From an uncultured Actinotalea sp. (lineage in GTDB: Bacteria > Actinomycetota > Actinomycetes > Actinomycetales > Cellulomonadaceae): a stretch of 18,940 nt of DNA. Positions 1 through 8,278 of the stretch are shown here, one piece after another. The number at the start of each line of letters is the position of its first letter. Position 1 is the stretch's first letter. The position numbers were made by a program, and so were the translations under genes. The notes beneath the pieces are model-generated. The model was not told the origin of the DNA. It saw only the letters and a list, made by a program, of their open reading frames with translations, and did no database searches. Where the stretch lies: NCBI RefSeq assembly GCF_946885855.1, contig NZ_CAMPHH010000028.1:1-18940 (forward strand), in the 5' to 3' direction.

Positions 1-1190
1 CGTCCGACGCGACGCCCGCGCCGCGCTCCCGGGCCCGCCGGCCCCTCCTCATCGGTGGCCTCGCCGCCGTCCTGGCCGCCACGGGCGGCACCGTCGCCGT
101 GGCCGGCGCCCACAAGACCGTCACCCTCGACATCGACGGCGCCACGACCACCGTCTCGACCTTCGCGGGCAGCGTCGCGGGCGTCCTCGAGGCCCACGAC
201 GTGGACCTCGGCCCGCGCGACGTCGTCGCCCCCGAGGCCGGCACCGCGCTCGCCAGCGGCGACGAGATCGTCGTCCGCCGGGCGCGGCAGGTCGTCGCCC
301 TCGTCGACGGCCAGGAGAGCCACGTGTGGGTGACGGCCCTCGACGCCGACGACGCCCTCGCGAACCTCGCGGCGCGCGGCGGGGACGTGCGCCTCGTGGC
401 GTCCCGGTCCGCCGACCGCACCGACCTGGGCGTCCGGCTGGACACCGACGGACCGGTCGACGTCGTCGTGGACGGGCAGACGCACGAGGTGCCGGACGCC
501 TCCGTCGGCCTGGAGGCCGTGCTCGCCGGGCTCGACGTGGAGGTGGGGCCCCTCGACCGGGTCCAGGTGCACCACGTCCCGGCCGACGGCGGCTCCCGCC
601 TCACGGTGACGGTGCAGCGCGTCGTCGCGGAGGAGCAGGCGACCGTGACCGAGGTGCCCTTCGAGCAGGTCGTCGAGGAGACGGACGCGCTCTACCGCGG
701 ACAGTCCGAGACGGCTGTCGCCGGCGTGGCAGGGGAGCGGACGGCCGTGCACCGGGTCGTGCTCGTGGACGGGGCCGAGGAGTCGCGGGTCCTGCTCAGC
801 GACGGCGTCACCCGGGAGCCGGTCACCGAGGTCGTCCGGAAGGGGACCAAGGAGCGCCCTGCGCCCCGGCCCGCCCCGGCGCCCGTCCGTGCTGCGTCGT
901 CGTCCGGGAGCAGCGACTCCGCCCCCGCGCCGGCCGCCTCGTCGGTCGGCGGGGACGTCTGGGCGGCGCTCGCCCGGTGCGAGTCCGGGGGCAACCCCAC
1001 GATCGTCTCCAGCAACGGCCTCTACCACGGGCTCTACCAGTTCTCGGTGGCGACGTGGCAGTCCGTCGGCGGCAGCGGCCTGCCGAGCCAGGCCTCGCCG
1101 GCCGAGCAGACCGAGCGTGCCCAGATCCTCCAGGCGCGCTCCGGCTGGGGCCAGTGGCCCGCCTGCTCGCGCAAGCTCGGCCTGCGCTGA
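1..1190 (+). CDS. rpfB: RpfB-like resuscitation-promoting factor (5' end outside window)
   Basis: This is a secreted or membrane-anchored peptidoglycan lytic transglycosylase-type growth factor. The frame is open from base 3, so the start lies upstream; an internal GTG at 99 is unlikely to be the start because it would cut off the hydrophobic segment encoded at about 36-110 (LLIGGLAAVLAATGGTVAVAGA). Numbering from that GTG, three DUF348-type repeats occupy about 6-173, a G5 domain 168-251, then a Pro/Ala/Ser linker. The C-terminal Rpf domain runs about 285-363, with the catalytic Glu at 295 in ARCESGG and the typical ending GWGQWPACSRKLGLR. DUF348x3-G5-Rpf is the layout of mycobacterial RpfB. 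It sits upstream of rsmA and ispE, as in M. tuberculosis. It is followed by an 8-bp tandem repeat and a perfect hairpin, so it is probably transcribed separately from rsmA. The family assignment is firm; only the N-terminus is missing. Confidence 0.95.
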   Translation, partial: SDATPAPRSRARRPLLIGGLAAVLAATGGTVAVAGAHKTVTLDIDGATTTVSTFAGSVAGVLEAHDVDLGPRDVVAPEAGTALASGDEIVVRRARQVVALVDGQESHVWVTALDADDALANLAARGGDVRLVASRSADRTDLGVRLDTDGPVDVVVDGQTHEVPDASVGLEAVLAGLDVEVGPLDRVQVHHVPADGGSRLTVTVQRVVAEEQATVTEVPFEQVVEETDALYRGQSETAVAGVAGERTAVHRVVLVDGAEESRVLLSDGVTREPVTEVVRKGTKERPAPRPAPAPVRAASSSGSSDSAPAPAASSVGGDVWAALARCESGGNPTIVSSNGLYHGLYQFSVATWQSVGGSGLPSQASPAEQTERAQILQARSGWGQWPACSRKLGLR

Positions 1191-1198
1191 GCCGTCCG

Positions 1199-1254
1199 CA
1201 GCACAGCAGCACAGCAGCACGGCAGCACGGCAGCACGGCAGCACAGCAGCACGG
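1199..1254. repeat. Seven tandem copies of an 8-bp unit (CAGCACRG)
   Basis: Seven uninterrupted 8-bp units run directly after the rpfB stop codon. Each is CAGCACAG or CAGCACGG, in the order A,A,G,G,G,A,G at the seventh base. The array ends where the unit degenerates to CAGGAC. It lies between the stop and the terminator hairpin at 1276-1328 and looks like a slippage-prone simple repeat. No function is evident. The 8-bp period shifts frame, which argues against a coding role. Confidence 0.9.
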
Positions 1255-1275
1255 CAGGACCGCCGCGACGCTGCA

Positions 1276-1328
1276 CCGAGGGCCACCCGGCCCGCCGCCC
1301 CCGGGCAGGCGGGCCGGGTGGCCCTCGG
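1276..1328. terminator. Perfect 21-bp inverted repeat, bidirectional terminator-like hairpin
   Basis: The left arm 1276-1296 and right arm 1308-1328 are exact reverse complements, with an 11-nt loop at 1297-1307. No U-tract follows, which is common for actinobacterial hairpin terminators. It separates rpfB from rsmA and probably ends rpfB transcription. The rsmA promoter would lie immediately to its right. Confidence 0.75.
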
Positions 1329-1339
1329 CCTGTCCCCAC

Positions 1340-1353
1340 TAGGCTCCTGCGCA
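1340..1353 (+). promoter_or_regulatory. -10 element suggesting a leaderless rsmA transcript
   Basis: TAGGCT at 1340-1345 fits the actinobacterial TANNNT -10 element and lies 7 nt before the rsmA ATG at 1353. Transcription would therefore start at or next to the A of the ATG. No Shine-Dalgarno sequence is visible, and the upstream DNA is occupied by the hairpin right arm. This is the signature of leaderless expression. A convincing -35 box is not seen. Confidence 0.55.
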
Positions 1354-2201
1354 TGACAGACGCCCTGCTCGGTCCGGCCTCGATCCGTGACCTGGCCGGG
1401 CGCCTGGGCATCCGGCCCACGAAGTCGTGGGGGCAGAACTTCGTCGTCGACGCCGGCACCGTCCGCAAGATCGTCCGCACCGCCGGGGTCCGGCACGGCG
1501 AGCACGTCGTCGAGGTCGGCCCGGGTCTCGGGTCGCTCACCCTCGGGCTGCTCGAGGCGGGCACGCACGTCGTCGCGGTGGAGATCGACCCGACGCTGGC
1601 GCGGCAGCTGCCGCTGACCGTCGCCGAGCGCCTCCCGCAGGCCGCGGACCGGCTCGAGGTCGTGGCCGCCGACGCGCTCACCGTCACCGCGCTGCCCGGC
1701 CCGCCGCCGACGGCGCTCGTCGCGAACCTGCCGTACAACGTCGCGGTGCCGGTCCTGCTCACCTTCCTCGAGCGCTTCGACTCGCTCGAGCGCGTGCTGG
1801 TCATGGTGCAGGCCGAGGTGGCGGACCGGCTCGTCGCACCGCCCGGCTCGCGCACGTACGGGATCCCGTCGGCCAAAGCCGCCTGGTACGCCGACGCGCA
1901 CCGCGCGGGCTCGATCGGCCGTGCGGTGTTCTGGCCGGTCCCGCGCGTCGACTCGGCCCTCGTCGCGCTCGAGCGCCGGGACCCGCCGTCGACGACGGCG
2001 TCGCGGCAGGCCGTCTTCGCCGTCGTCGACGCCGCCTTCGCGCAGCGACGCAAGACGCTGCGGGCGGCCCTTGCAGGCCTGGCCGGGTCCGGCGAGGCCG
2101 CCGAGCGCGCGCTGCGCGCCGCCGGGGTGGACCCGACCACGCGGGGTGAGCGGCTCGACGTCGGCGGGTTCGCGCGGATCGCCGAGGCGCTGGCCGCGTG
2201 A
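1353..2201 (+). CDS. rsmA: 16S rRNA (adenine(1518)-N6/adenine(1519)-N6)-dimethyltransferase
   Basis: RsmA (KsgA) dimethylates two adjacent adenines in the 3' terminal helix of 16S rRNA using S-adenosylmethionine, late in 30S assembly. The 282-residue protein is a usual length for the family. Visible motifs are WGQNFVVD at 26-33, the SAM-binding EVGPGLG at 54-60, the acidic VEIDP at 76-80 that should contact the ribose, and the adenine-binding catalytic NLPY at 125-128. The C-terminal [10 protein letters not shown] stretch is also typical. The ATG at 1353 begins just before the first conserved helix and lacks a ribosome-binding site, consistent with a leaderless mRNA. It is followed after 64 bp by ispE, an arrangement conserved in Actinobacteria. 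Confidence 0.96.
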   Translation: MTDALLGPASIRDLAGRLGIRPTKSWGQNFVVDAGTVRKIVRTAGVRHGEHVVEVGPGLGSLTLGLLEAGTHVVAVEIDPTLARQLPLTVAERLPQAADRLEVVAADALTVTALPGPPPTALVANLPYNVAVPVLLTFLERFDSLERVLVMVQAEVADRLVAPPGSRTYGIPSAKAAWYADAHRAGSIGRAVFWPVPRVDSALVALERRDPPSTTASRQAVFAVVDAAFAQRRKTLRAALAGLAGSGEAAERALRAAGVDPTTRGERLDVGGFARIAEALAA

Positions 2202-2208
2202 CGGCTGT

Positions 2209-2224
2209 CCCCGGCGGGCCGGGG
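2209..2224 (+). terminator. Short GC hairpin after rsmA
   Basis: A 6-bp stem pairs 2209-2214 with 2219-2224 around a 4-nt loop, 7 nt after the rsmA stop codon. It could be a weak terminator or an mRNA 3'-end stabiliser. The next gene starts only 42 bp further on, so read-through is likely. Confidence 0.35.
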
Positions 2225-2265
2225 CCACGGTCGAGGGGTGTCGCGGCGCGTGGCAGGGTTGTCCC

Positions 2266-3219
2266 GTGACCAACCGCGCCGCGACCGCCGACGTCCGGGT
2301 CCGCGCTCCCGGGAAGATCAACCTCGCGCTCGCGGTGGGCCGGCCCGATCCCGACGGCTACCACCCGCTCGCCACGGTGTTCCAGGCGGTCTCCCTGGTC
2401 GAGGAGGTCACGGCGCGTCCGGCCCAGGACTTCGCGCTGACCGTCGAGGGGCTGCACGCGGACCGGGTGCCGACGGACGCGTCAAACCTCGCGCTGCGCG
2501 CCGCCCACCGTCTGGCCGAGCACGTCGGGATCACCGACGGCGTGCACCTGCACGTGCGCAAGGGCGTCCCCGTCGCCGGCGGGATGGCGGGCGGCTCCGC
2601 CGACGCCGCCGCGGCCCTGCTCGCGTGCGACACCCTGTGGCGCACCGGGCTGCCGCGGCAGGAGCTCAGCGAGCTCGCCGCGACACTGGGCGCCGACGTG
2701 CCGTTCGCGCTGCTCGGGCAGACGGCGGTCGGCCGCGGGCGCGGCGACGTGCTGACGCCGGCGCTGAGCCGCGGGGAGTACCACTGGACGCTCGCGCTGC
2801 AGGACCACGGCCTGTCCACGCCGGAGGTCTTCCGGGCGTTCGACGCCGTCCTCGGCGGGGTCGAGGGCGAGCCGGTGGCCGACGCCGCGCTCCTGCGGGC
2901 GCTGAGCACGGGTGACCCCGCCGCGGTGGGAGCCGTCCTGAGCAACGACCTCCAGGTCGCGGCCCTGGAGCTCGCGCCGCACCTGGCCGAGACGCTCGCC
3001 GTCGCGGAGGACGCCGGGGCGCTGGGCGTCGTCGTGAGCGGCTCGGGGCCCACCGTCGCGGCCCTCGCGCGGTCCCGGCAGCACGCCGTCGCCGTCGCGG
3101 CCGCCCTGACCGCGGCGGGCGTGGCCGACGGCGTGCTCACCGCGACCGGGCCTGTGCCGGGTGCGCGCGTCGTGGCGACGGACCGGGCCGGGTCCGGTCA
3201 GCCGGCGGACCGCCGCTGA
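2266..3219 (+). CDS. ispE: 4-diphosphocytidyl-2-C-methyl-D-erythritol kinase
   Basis: IspE is the GHMP-family kinase that phosphorylates CDP-methylerythritol with ATP in the non-mevalonate (MEP) isoprenoid pathway, in the cytoplasm. The 317-residue protein has PGKINLAL at 15-22 with the catalytic Lys17. The ATP-binding glycine-rich motif PVAGGMAGGSADAA is at 102-115, the catalytic Asp144 is in GADVPFAL, and the third GHMP motif GVVVSGSGPTVAAL is near the C-terminus. The GTG at 2266 is chosen because it gives the usual family N-terminus; the frame is open further upstream but without homology. No Shine-Dalgarno is clear. CAGGGT at 2254-2259, 6 nt before the start, may be a -10 of a leaderless mRNA. 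Its TGA overlaps the next gene's ATG (TGATG), implying translational coupling to the ABC-F gene. Confidence 0.95.
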   Translation: MTNRAATADVRVRAPGKINLALAVGRPDPDGYHPLATVFQAVSLVEEVTARPAQDFALTVEGLHADRVPTDASNLALRAAHRLAEHVGITDGVHLHVRKGVPVAGGMAGGSADAAAALLACDTLWRTGLPRQELSELAATLGADVPFALLGQTAVGRGRGDVLTPALSRGEYHWTLALQDHGLSTPEVFRAFDAVLGGVEGEPVADAALLRALSTGDPAAVGAVLSNDLQVAALELAPHLAETLAVAEDAGALGVVVSGSGPTVAALARSRQHAVAVAAALTAAGVADGVLTATGPVPGARVVATDRAGSGQPADRR

Positions 3220-5120
3220 TGGCGCACCTGCTCGGCCTCGACGCCGTCTCCCTCACCGTGGGCACCCGCACCCTGCTGGACGGCGTCAGCCTCGGTCTGG
3301 ACGACGGCCTGCGGGTCGGCGTCGTCGGGCCGAACGGGGCGGGGAAGTCGACGCTGCTGCGGCTGCTGGCCCGGCGGCAGGACCCTGACGCCGGCCGGAT
3401 CACCCACGCCGGCGGGCTCCGGGTCGGTCTGCTGGACCAGCGCGACGAGCTGCCCGACGGCACGACGATCCGCGAGACCGTGCACGGCACGGCCGAGACC
3501 CACGCGTGGGCGCGGGACGCGCGCGTGCGTGCCGTGCACACCGGGCTCCTGGCCGACCTCGACCTCGACGCCGACGTCGCGACGCTGTCCGGTGGGCAGC
3601 GCCGACGTGTCGCCCTCGCGGCGCTGCTGGTCGAGGAGCACGACGTCCTCCTGCTCGACGAGCCGACGAACCACCTCGACGTCGAGGGCGTCGCGTGGCT
3701 CGCCGAGCACCTCACCGAGCGCTTCGGCGGCGGGTCGGGCGCGCTCGTCGTCGTCACCCACGACCGGTGGTTCCTCGACGCGGTGTGCACCCGGATGTGG
3801 GAGGTCACCGGCAGCCGGCACGGAGACACGCGGGGCGGCACGGTGCTGCCGTACGAGGGCGGGTACGCGGCCTACGTGCTGGCGCGGGCCGAGCGGACCC
3901 GCCAGGCCGCCGTGACGGCGGAGAAGCGGGACAACCTCCTGCGCAAGGAGCTGGCGTGGCTGCGTCGCGGCGCGCCGGCGCGCACGAGCAAGCCGCGCTT
4001 CCGGCTCGACGCGGCGGCGGCGCTCATCGCCGACGAGCCGCCACCGCGGGACAGCCTCGAGCTGGCCCGCACGGCCACGGCCCGCCTGGGCAAGCAGGTG
4101 CTCGACGTCGAGGACGTCACGGTGGCCGTGCCGACGCCCGACGGGACGGGGGAGCGGGTCCTGCTCGACGACGTCACGTGGCGCCTCGGTCCCGGTGACC
4201 GCTTCGGCCTCGTCGGCGTCAACGGCGCCGGCAAGACGACGCTCCTGCGGCTCCTCACCGGGGAGGTCCCGCCTCGGTCCGGCCGGGTCCGGCGCGGGAA
4301 GACCGTCGTCGTGGCGACGCTGAGCCAGGACGTGACCGAGCTCGACGAGCTCGGTGACCTGCGCGCCGTCGAGGTGGTGGAGCGCGAGCGGCGGACGACC
4401 CAGGTCGGCGGCAAGGAGCTCACCGCGGCCCAGCTCGTCGAGCGGCTCGGGTTCGCCCGCGAGCGCGCCCAGACGCTGGTCCGCGACCTGTCCGGGGGTG
4501 AGCGCCGCCGGCTGCAGCTGCTGCGGCTGCTGGTGGGCGAGCCGAACGTCCTGCTCCTCGACGAGCCCACGAACGACCTCGACACCGACACCCTCGCCGC
4601 CGTCGAGGACCTGCTCGACGGCTGGCCCGGCACGCTCGTCGTCGTCTCGCACGACCGCTACCTGCTCGAGCGCGTGTGCGACCGGCAGTGGGCGCTCCTG
4701 GGCGACGGGGCGCTGCGCGACCTCCCGGGCGGGGTGGAGCAGTACCTCGAGCTGCGCCGCGCGGCGCCGTCGTCGGGTGCGGCCCCCGGCACCTCGCGGC
4801 CCGGCGCTGCCGGCGACGAGGCCCCGGGGCCCGGTGGCGACGACGACGGCGGCCCGCTCGGGGCCACCGGTCCGGGCGCGACGGGCGGCGACGCGGCGCC
4901 CAGCCCGGCCGAGGTGCGGGCCGCGCGCAAGGAGATCGCCCGCATCGAGCGGCGCCTGCAGCGCATCGCGGAGGCGGAGGAGCGGCTGCACGCCCGCATG
5001 GCGGAGGTCGCGACGGACCACGCCGCCGTGACGGCCCTGGACACCGAGGCGCGCGGCCTGGCGGCCGAGCGGGAGCAGCTCGAGGAGGAGTGGCTGGCGG
5101 CTGCGGACGTCGCCGGCTGA
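3219..5120 (+). CDS. ABC-F family ATP-binding cassette protein (duplicated ATPase, no membrane domain)
   Basis: This 633-residue soluble protein has two complete ABC ATPase domains and no membrane segments, the ABC-F layout. Such proteins bind the ribosome and act in translation rescue or antibiotic protection rather than transport. Walker A motifs are at 37-45 (GPNGAGKST) and 333-341 (GVNGAGKTT). LSGGQRRR and LSGGERRR signatures are present. Walker B glutamates are Glu148 (LLLDEPTNHLD) and Glu449 (LLLDEPTNDLD). The linker between domains is Arg-rich, as expected for the P-site tRNA interaction motif region. The C-terminus is a Pro/Gly/Asp-rich tether followed by an Arg/Glu-rich predicted coiled coil (about 565-630), as in Uup-type members. 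It overlaps ispE by one base. The subfamily, and whether it confers resistance, cannot be decided from sequence alone. Confidence 0.9.
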   Translation: MAHLLGLDAVSLTVGTRTLLDGVSLGLDDGLRVGVVGPNGAGKSTLLRLLARRQDPDAGRITHAGGLRVGLLDQRDELPDGTTIRETVHGTAETHAWARDARVRAVHTGLLADLDLDADVATLSGGQRRRVALAALLVEEHDVLLLDEPTNHLDVEGVAWLAEHLTERFGGGSGALVVVTHDRWFLDAVCTRMWEVTGSRHGDTRGGTVLPYEGGYAAYVLARAERTRQAAVTAEKRDNLLRKELAWLRRGAPARTSKPRFRLDAAAALIADEPPPRDSLELARTATARLGKQVLDVEDVTVAVPTPDGTGERVLLDDVTWRLGPGDRFGLVGVNGAGKTTLLRLLTGEVPPRSGRVRRGKTVVVATLSQDVTELDELGDLRAVEVVERERRTTQVGGKELTAAQLVERLGFARERAQTLVRDLSGGERRRLQLLRLLVGEPNVLLLDEPTNDLDTDTLAAVEDLLDGWPGTLVVVSHDRYLLERVCDRQWALLGDGALRDLPGGVEQYLELRRAAPSSGAAPGTSRPGAAGDEAPGPGGDDDGGPLGATGPGATGGDAAPSPAEVRAARKEIARIERRLQRIAEAEERLHARMAEVATDHAAVTALDTEARGLAAEREQLEEEWLAAADVAG

Positions 5121-5161
5121 CGGCGAGGACGGAGGCGACCGGGTCCGACGGGGTCCGAGGG

Positions 5162-5650
5162 TCAGGCGTCGAACGGTGCGACGAGGACCCGCAGCAGGTC
5201 GGCGAGGGTCGTCCGGTCACCCTCGGGCAGGTCGGCGAGGAGGTCGCGCTCGGTGCCCAGGAGGTCCGCGAGCGCGGCGTCGACCCGCTCCAGGCCCGCC
5301 GGCGTCAGGCGCACGAGGACCCCGCGTCGGTCGCCCGGGGCGGGGCGCCGCTCCACGAGGCCGCGCGCCGCGAGTCGGTCGATGCGGTTCGTCATCGTCC
5401 CGCTCGTGACGAGCGTCTGCTGCACGAGCGTCCCGGGGGAGAGCTGGTAGGGCTCTCCGGTGCGGCGCAGCGCCGAGAGGACGTCGAACTCCCACAGCTC
5501 GAGGTCGTGCCGGTCGAACGCCGTGCGCCGGGCGAGGTCGAGGTGGCGGGCCAGGCGGCTCACGCGGGAGAGGACCTCCAGCGGCGCGACGTCCAGGTCC
5601 GGCCGCTCGCGTCGCCACGCCTCGACGATGCGGTCGACCTCGTCGGTCAC
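5162..5650 (-). CDS. MarR family winged-helix transcriptional regulator
   Basis: This 162-residue protein has a MarR fold. An N-terminal dimerisation helix at about 24-48 (LEVLSRVSRLARHLDLA) precedes the winged helix at about 50-115. The recognition helix is in TSGTMTNRIDRLAARGLV (82-99) and the wing in PAPGDRRGVLVRLT. The C-terminal LLADLPEGDRTTLADLLRVLV is the second dimerisation helix. The GTG start at 5650 overlaps the tetR stop codon as GTGA and is preceded by a GGGGAG ribosome-binding site inside tetR. The two regulators are therefore co-transcribed and translationally coupled. The gene converges on the ABC-F gene with only 41 bp between stops. Its ligand and targets are unknown. Confidence 0.9.
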   Translation of the reverse strand: MTDEVDRIVEAWRRERPDLDVAPLEVLSRVSRLARHLDLARRTAFDRHDLELWEFDVLSALRRTGEPYQLSPGTLVQQTLVTSGTMTNRIDRLAARGLVERRPAPGDRRGVLVRLTPAGLERVDAALADLLGTERDLLADLPEGDRTTLADLLRVLVAPFDA

Positions 5651-6288
5651 CGCTGCTCCCCGTCCAGGAGCGTGGGCTTGCGCTGCAGCCCGGCCAGCCC
5701 GTTCCAGGCGAGGTTGACCAGGTGCGCGGCGACCTCCTGCTTGCCGGGCTTGCGTGCGTCGAGCCAGTACTGGCCGGTGAGGGCGACCATGCCCACGAGC
5801 ATCTGCGCGTACAGCGGCGCGGTCCGCGGGTCGAGCCCGCGCTTGGTGAACTGTGCCGCGAGCAGGTGCTCGACCTGCATGGCCACGTCGCCGATGAGGC
5901 TCGAGAAGGTCCCCGTCGACTGGGTGACGGGCGAGTCCCGGACGAGGATGCGGAACCCGTCCGTCGACGTCTCGATGTAGGTGAGCAGGGCCAGCGCCGT
6001 GCTCTCGACGAGCTGCTGCGGGTGGCCGCCGGCTTCCAGGGCCGCCGTGAGCGACCCGGTGAGCGCCTGGATCTCGCGGTCGACGACGACGGCGTACATG
6101 CCCTCCTTGCCGCCGAAGTGCTCGTACACGACGGGCTTGGAGACCTGGGCCCGCGCGGCGATCTCCTCCACGCTCGTACCCTCGAAGCCCTTCTCCGCGA
6201 AGAGCTGGCGGCTCACGTCGAGCAGCTGCTCGCGCCGCTGCGTGCCGGTCATCCGCGCCCGCGCCGGCCGCTTGCTCGAGGAAGCCAC
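5647..6288 (-). CDS. TetR/AcrR family transcriptional regulator
   Basis: This 213-residue repressor-like protein has an N-terminal TetR DNA-binding domain: RREQLLDVSRQLFAEKGFEGTSVEEIAARAQVSKPVVYEHFGGKEGMY at about 18-65. A helical ligand-binding and dimerisation domain follows. The GTG at 6288 is preferred because it adds a short basic extension (ASSSKRPARAR) typical of the family, and a GGGG run precedes it. The ATG at 6252 is an alternative that gives 201 residues and has no visible ribosome-binding site. CATGAT lies 6 nt upstream of the GTG, so leaderless initiation is also possible. It diverges from tRNA-Gln and glmU. A TetR gene beside glmU also occurs in M. tuberculosis as I recall (Rv1019), suggesting an old association. 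It probably autoregulates the tetR-marR operon; the effector is unknown. Confidence 0.9.
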   Translation of the reverse strand: MASSSKRPARARMTGTQRREQLLDVSRQLFAEKGFEGTSVEEIAARAQVSKPVVYEHFGGKEGMYAVVVDREIQALTGSLTAALEAGGHPQQLVESTALALLTYIETSTDGFRILVRDSPVTQSTGTFSSLIGDVAMQVEHLLAAQFTKRGLDPRTAPLYAQMLVGMVALTGQYWLDARKPGKQEVAAHLVNLAWNGLAGLQRKPTLLDGEQR

Positions 6289-6427
6289 GGCCCCATCATG
6301 CCGTGCGGGTCCGACGAGCCCGTTCGCGGCCGGCTCTCCCGGGCATCCCGGGCCCCCCGGCGACGTCGGCGCCACCGGCGGGCTGGCAGGATGGGGCACC
6401 GTCCGGCGGCCCCGAGGGCGGCGCCGG

Positions 6428-6499
6428 TCCGCCCTGGTGTAACGGCAGCACGCAGGCCTTTGGAGCCTTGCGGTCCAGGTTCGAATCCTGGGGGCGGAG
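6428..6499 (+). tRNA. tRNA-Gln (anticodon UUG)
   Basis: The 72-nt cloverleaf has a fully paired 7-bp acceptor stem (6428-6434 with 6492-6498) and discriminator G at 6499. The D-arm is GTG/CAC, and a perfect 5-bp T stem encloses TTCGAAT. The anticodon loop is 6458-6464 with UUG at 6460-6462. The anticodon stem has four pairs plus a C-U mismatch at the 27-43 position. The CCA end is not encoded. It is followed by a GC hairpin at 6510-6536. CAGGAT at 6387-6392 may be its -10 box. Confidence 0.95.
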
Positions 6500-6509
6500 C
6501 CCCGGGCGC

Positions 6510-6536
6510 CCTCCCCGCCCGGCCACGGCGGGGAGG
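6510..6536 (+). terminator. Hairpin terminator after tRNA-Gln
   Basis: A perfect 10-bp stem pairs 6510-6519 with 6527-6536 around a 7-nt loop, 10 nt after the tRNA end. There is no U-tract. Its position fits tRNA termination ahead of the glmU promoter. Confidence 0.65.
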
Positions 6537-6591
6537 ACCCGCGCCGCTCACCGGGTGCCTTGGTCGGCCGCCTGCCCCCGGGGCGCGGCGG

Positions 6592-6597
6592 TAGAGT
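6592..6597 (+). promoter_or_regulatory. Candidate -10 box for glmU-prs
   Basis: TAGAGT fits the actinobacterial TANNNT -10 element. It lies about 77 bp before the glmU GTG and downstream of the tRNA terminator. The best -35-like sequence (TTGGTC at 6560) is too far away, so the -35 is unclear. The implied leader is about 70 nt. Confidence 0.45.
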
Positions 6598-6673
6598 GAC
6601 GTCACGCCAGGACCATCGCCTCGCGGGCGCGCACCCAGGAGCCCGCGGAACGGCAGATCCGACGGGAGACCGA

Positions 6674-8218
6674 GTGACCACCCCACGCCCTGCCGCCGTC
6701 GTCGTGCTCGCCGCAGGGGAGGGCACCCGGATGCGGTCGGCGACGCCGAAGGTCCTCCACACGCTCGCGGGGCGCTCGATGCTGGGCCACGCGCTCGTCG
6801 CCGCGCGGTCGCTCGAGCCGGAGCTCCTGACCGTGGTCGTCCGCCACGAGCGGGACCGGGTCGCGGCCCACGCCCTCGAGCTGGACACCGGCGTCCTCGT
6901 CGCCGACCAGGACGACGTGCCCGGCACCGGTCGCGCCGTCCAGTGCGCCGTGGGCACGCTCGAGGCGGCGGCGCGCGCGCGGGCCGTCGGTGCGGGGCGG
7001 GACCACGACGGCGCCCTCGAGGGACCGGTCGTGGTGCTCGCCGGAGACATCCCGATGCTCGACGGCGGGACGCTGCGCGAGCTGCTGGCCGCCCACGTCG
7101 CCGACGGCAACGCCGTCACCGTGCTGACCACCGAGGTGGCGGACGCCACGGGGTACGGACGCGTCGTGCGCGACCCGGCGACGGGCGAGGTCACCGGGAT
7201 CGTCGAGCACAAGGACGCCGACGACGCCCAGCGGGAGATCCGCGAGATCAACTCCTCGGTGTACGTCTTCGACGCCGCCGTCCTGCGCGGCGCGCTCGGC
7301 CGTCTCGGACGCGACAACGCCCAGGGCGAGGTCTACCTCACCGACGTGCTCGCGATCGCACGGGCCGACGGCGGCGCGGTGCGGGCCCTGCGGGTGGACG
7401 ACCCGTGGCTCGTCGAGGGCGCCAACGACCGCGCCCAGATGTCCGTGCTCCGCGCCGAGATGAACCGGCGCATCGTGCACGACTGGATGGTCTCCGGCGT
7501 CACGGTCGTCGACCCCGCGACGACCTGGATCGACATCGAGGCCGAGCTCGAGCCCGACGTCACGGTCCTGCCGGGGACGCAGCTGCTCGGCCGGACCACG
7601 GTGGCGCGTGACGCCGTCGTCGGCCCGGACACGACACTCACCGACGTGCACGTCGGCGCCGGTGCCCAGGTGGTCCGGACCCACGGCACGTCGTCGACGA
7701 TCGGTGCCGGCGCCGTCGTCGGGCCCTTCGCCTACCTGCGTCCGGGCACCGAGCTGGGTGCCGGGGGGAAGATCGGCGCGTACGTCGAGACGAAGAACGC
7801 GCAGATCGGGGCGCACTCCAAGGTGCCGCACCTGTCGTACGTCGGGGACGCGACGGTGGGCGAGCACAGCAACGTCGGCGCCGGGACGATCTTCGTCAAC
7901 TACGACGGCGTCACCAAGGCCCGCAGCACGGTGGGCGATCACGTGCGCATCGGCTCCGACAACGCGATCGTCGCGCCCGTGACCATCGGCGACGGGGCCT
8001 ACACCGGTGCCGGATCGGTGATCCGCGAGGACGTGCCGGCGGGTGCGCTGGGCGTGAACACGGCTCCGCAGCGCACGATCGACGGCTGGGTGCTGCGCCG
8101 ACGGGAGGGCACGGCCTCGGCGCGTGCCGCCGCCGCGGCACTGCGCGGCGACGACGACGTCGCGCTCTCGCCCCAGGCGCAGGCCGAGCGGGCGCGCGCA
8201 GCCCAGCACGACGGCTGA
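6674..8218 (+). CDS. glmU: Bifunctional UDP-N-acetylglucosamine pyrophosphorylase / glucosamine-1-phosphate N-acetyltransferase
   Basis: GlmU acetylates glucosamine-1-phosphate and then uridylylates it to UDP-GlcNAc, the precursor for peptidoglycan and cell-wall polysaccharides. The 514-residue protein starts with the nucleotidyltransferase motif [11 protein letters not shown] at 10-20. [10 protein letters not shown], the metal-binding AGDIPML and [10 protein letters not shown] follow. The C-terminal half is a left-handed beta-helix acetyltransferase with hexapeptide repeats. It includes [28 protein letters not shown], with the likely catalytic His386. The tail after about 475 is a short Ala/Arg-rich extension, as in other actinobacterial GlmU. 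The GTG at 6674 is supported by GGGAG 5 nt upstream; the frame runs open further upstream without homology. prs follows after 60 bp, probably in one operon. Confidence 0.96.
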   Translation: MTTPRPAAVVVLAAGEGTRMRSATPKVLHTLAGRSMLGHALVAARSLEPELLTVVVRHERDRVAAHALELDTGVLVADQDDVPGTGRAVQCAVGTLEAAARARAVGAGRDHDGALEGPVVVLAGDIPMLDGGTLRELLAAHVADGNAVTVLTTEVADATGYGRVVRDPATGEVTGIVEHKDADDAQREIREINSSVYVFDAAVLRGALGRLGRDNAQGEVYLTDVLAIARADGGAVRALRVDDPWLVEGANDRAQMSVLRAEMNRRIVHDWMVSGVTVVDPATTWIDIEAELEPDVTVLPGTQLLGRTTVARDAVVGPDTTLTDVHVGAGAQVVRTHGTSSTIGAGAVVGPFAYLRPGTELGAGGKIGAYVETKNAQIGAHSKVPHLSYVGDATVGEHSNVGAGTIFVNYDGVTKARSTVGDHVRIGSDNAIVAPVTIGDGAYTGAGSVIREDVPAGALGVNTAPQRTIDGWVLRRREGTASARAAAAALRGDDDVALSPQAQAERARAAQHDG

Positions 8219-8278
8219 CGGCGCCCGACGCCCCCACCGGAACTTCACCCCCCGCCACCGAGAGAAGGCCTGCCGCAG

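Noticed and set aside
1199..1254. Possible CRISPR array
   Set aside because: The units are only 8 bp and contiguous, with no spacers and no cas genes.
3198..5021. Long - strand open frame opposite the ABC-F gene
   Set aside because: It mirrors the whole ABC-F gene, has no recognisable domain and has a biased composition; it is a GC-driven shadow.
6289..7317. Upstream extension of the TetR frame
   Set aside because: It would run through the tRNA and into antisense glmU. TetR homology begins near the GTG at 6288.
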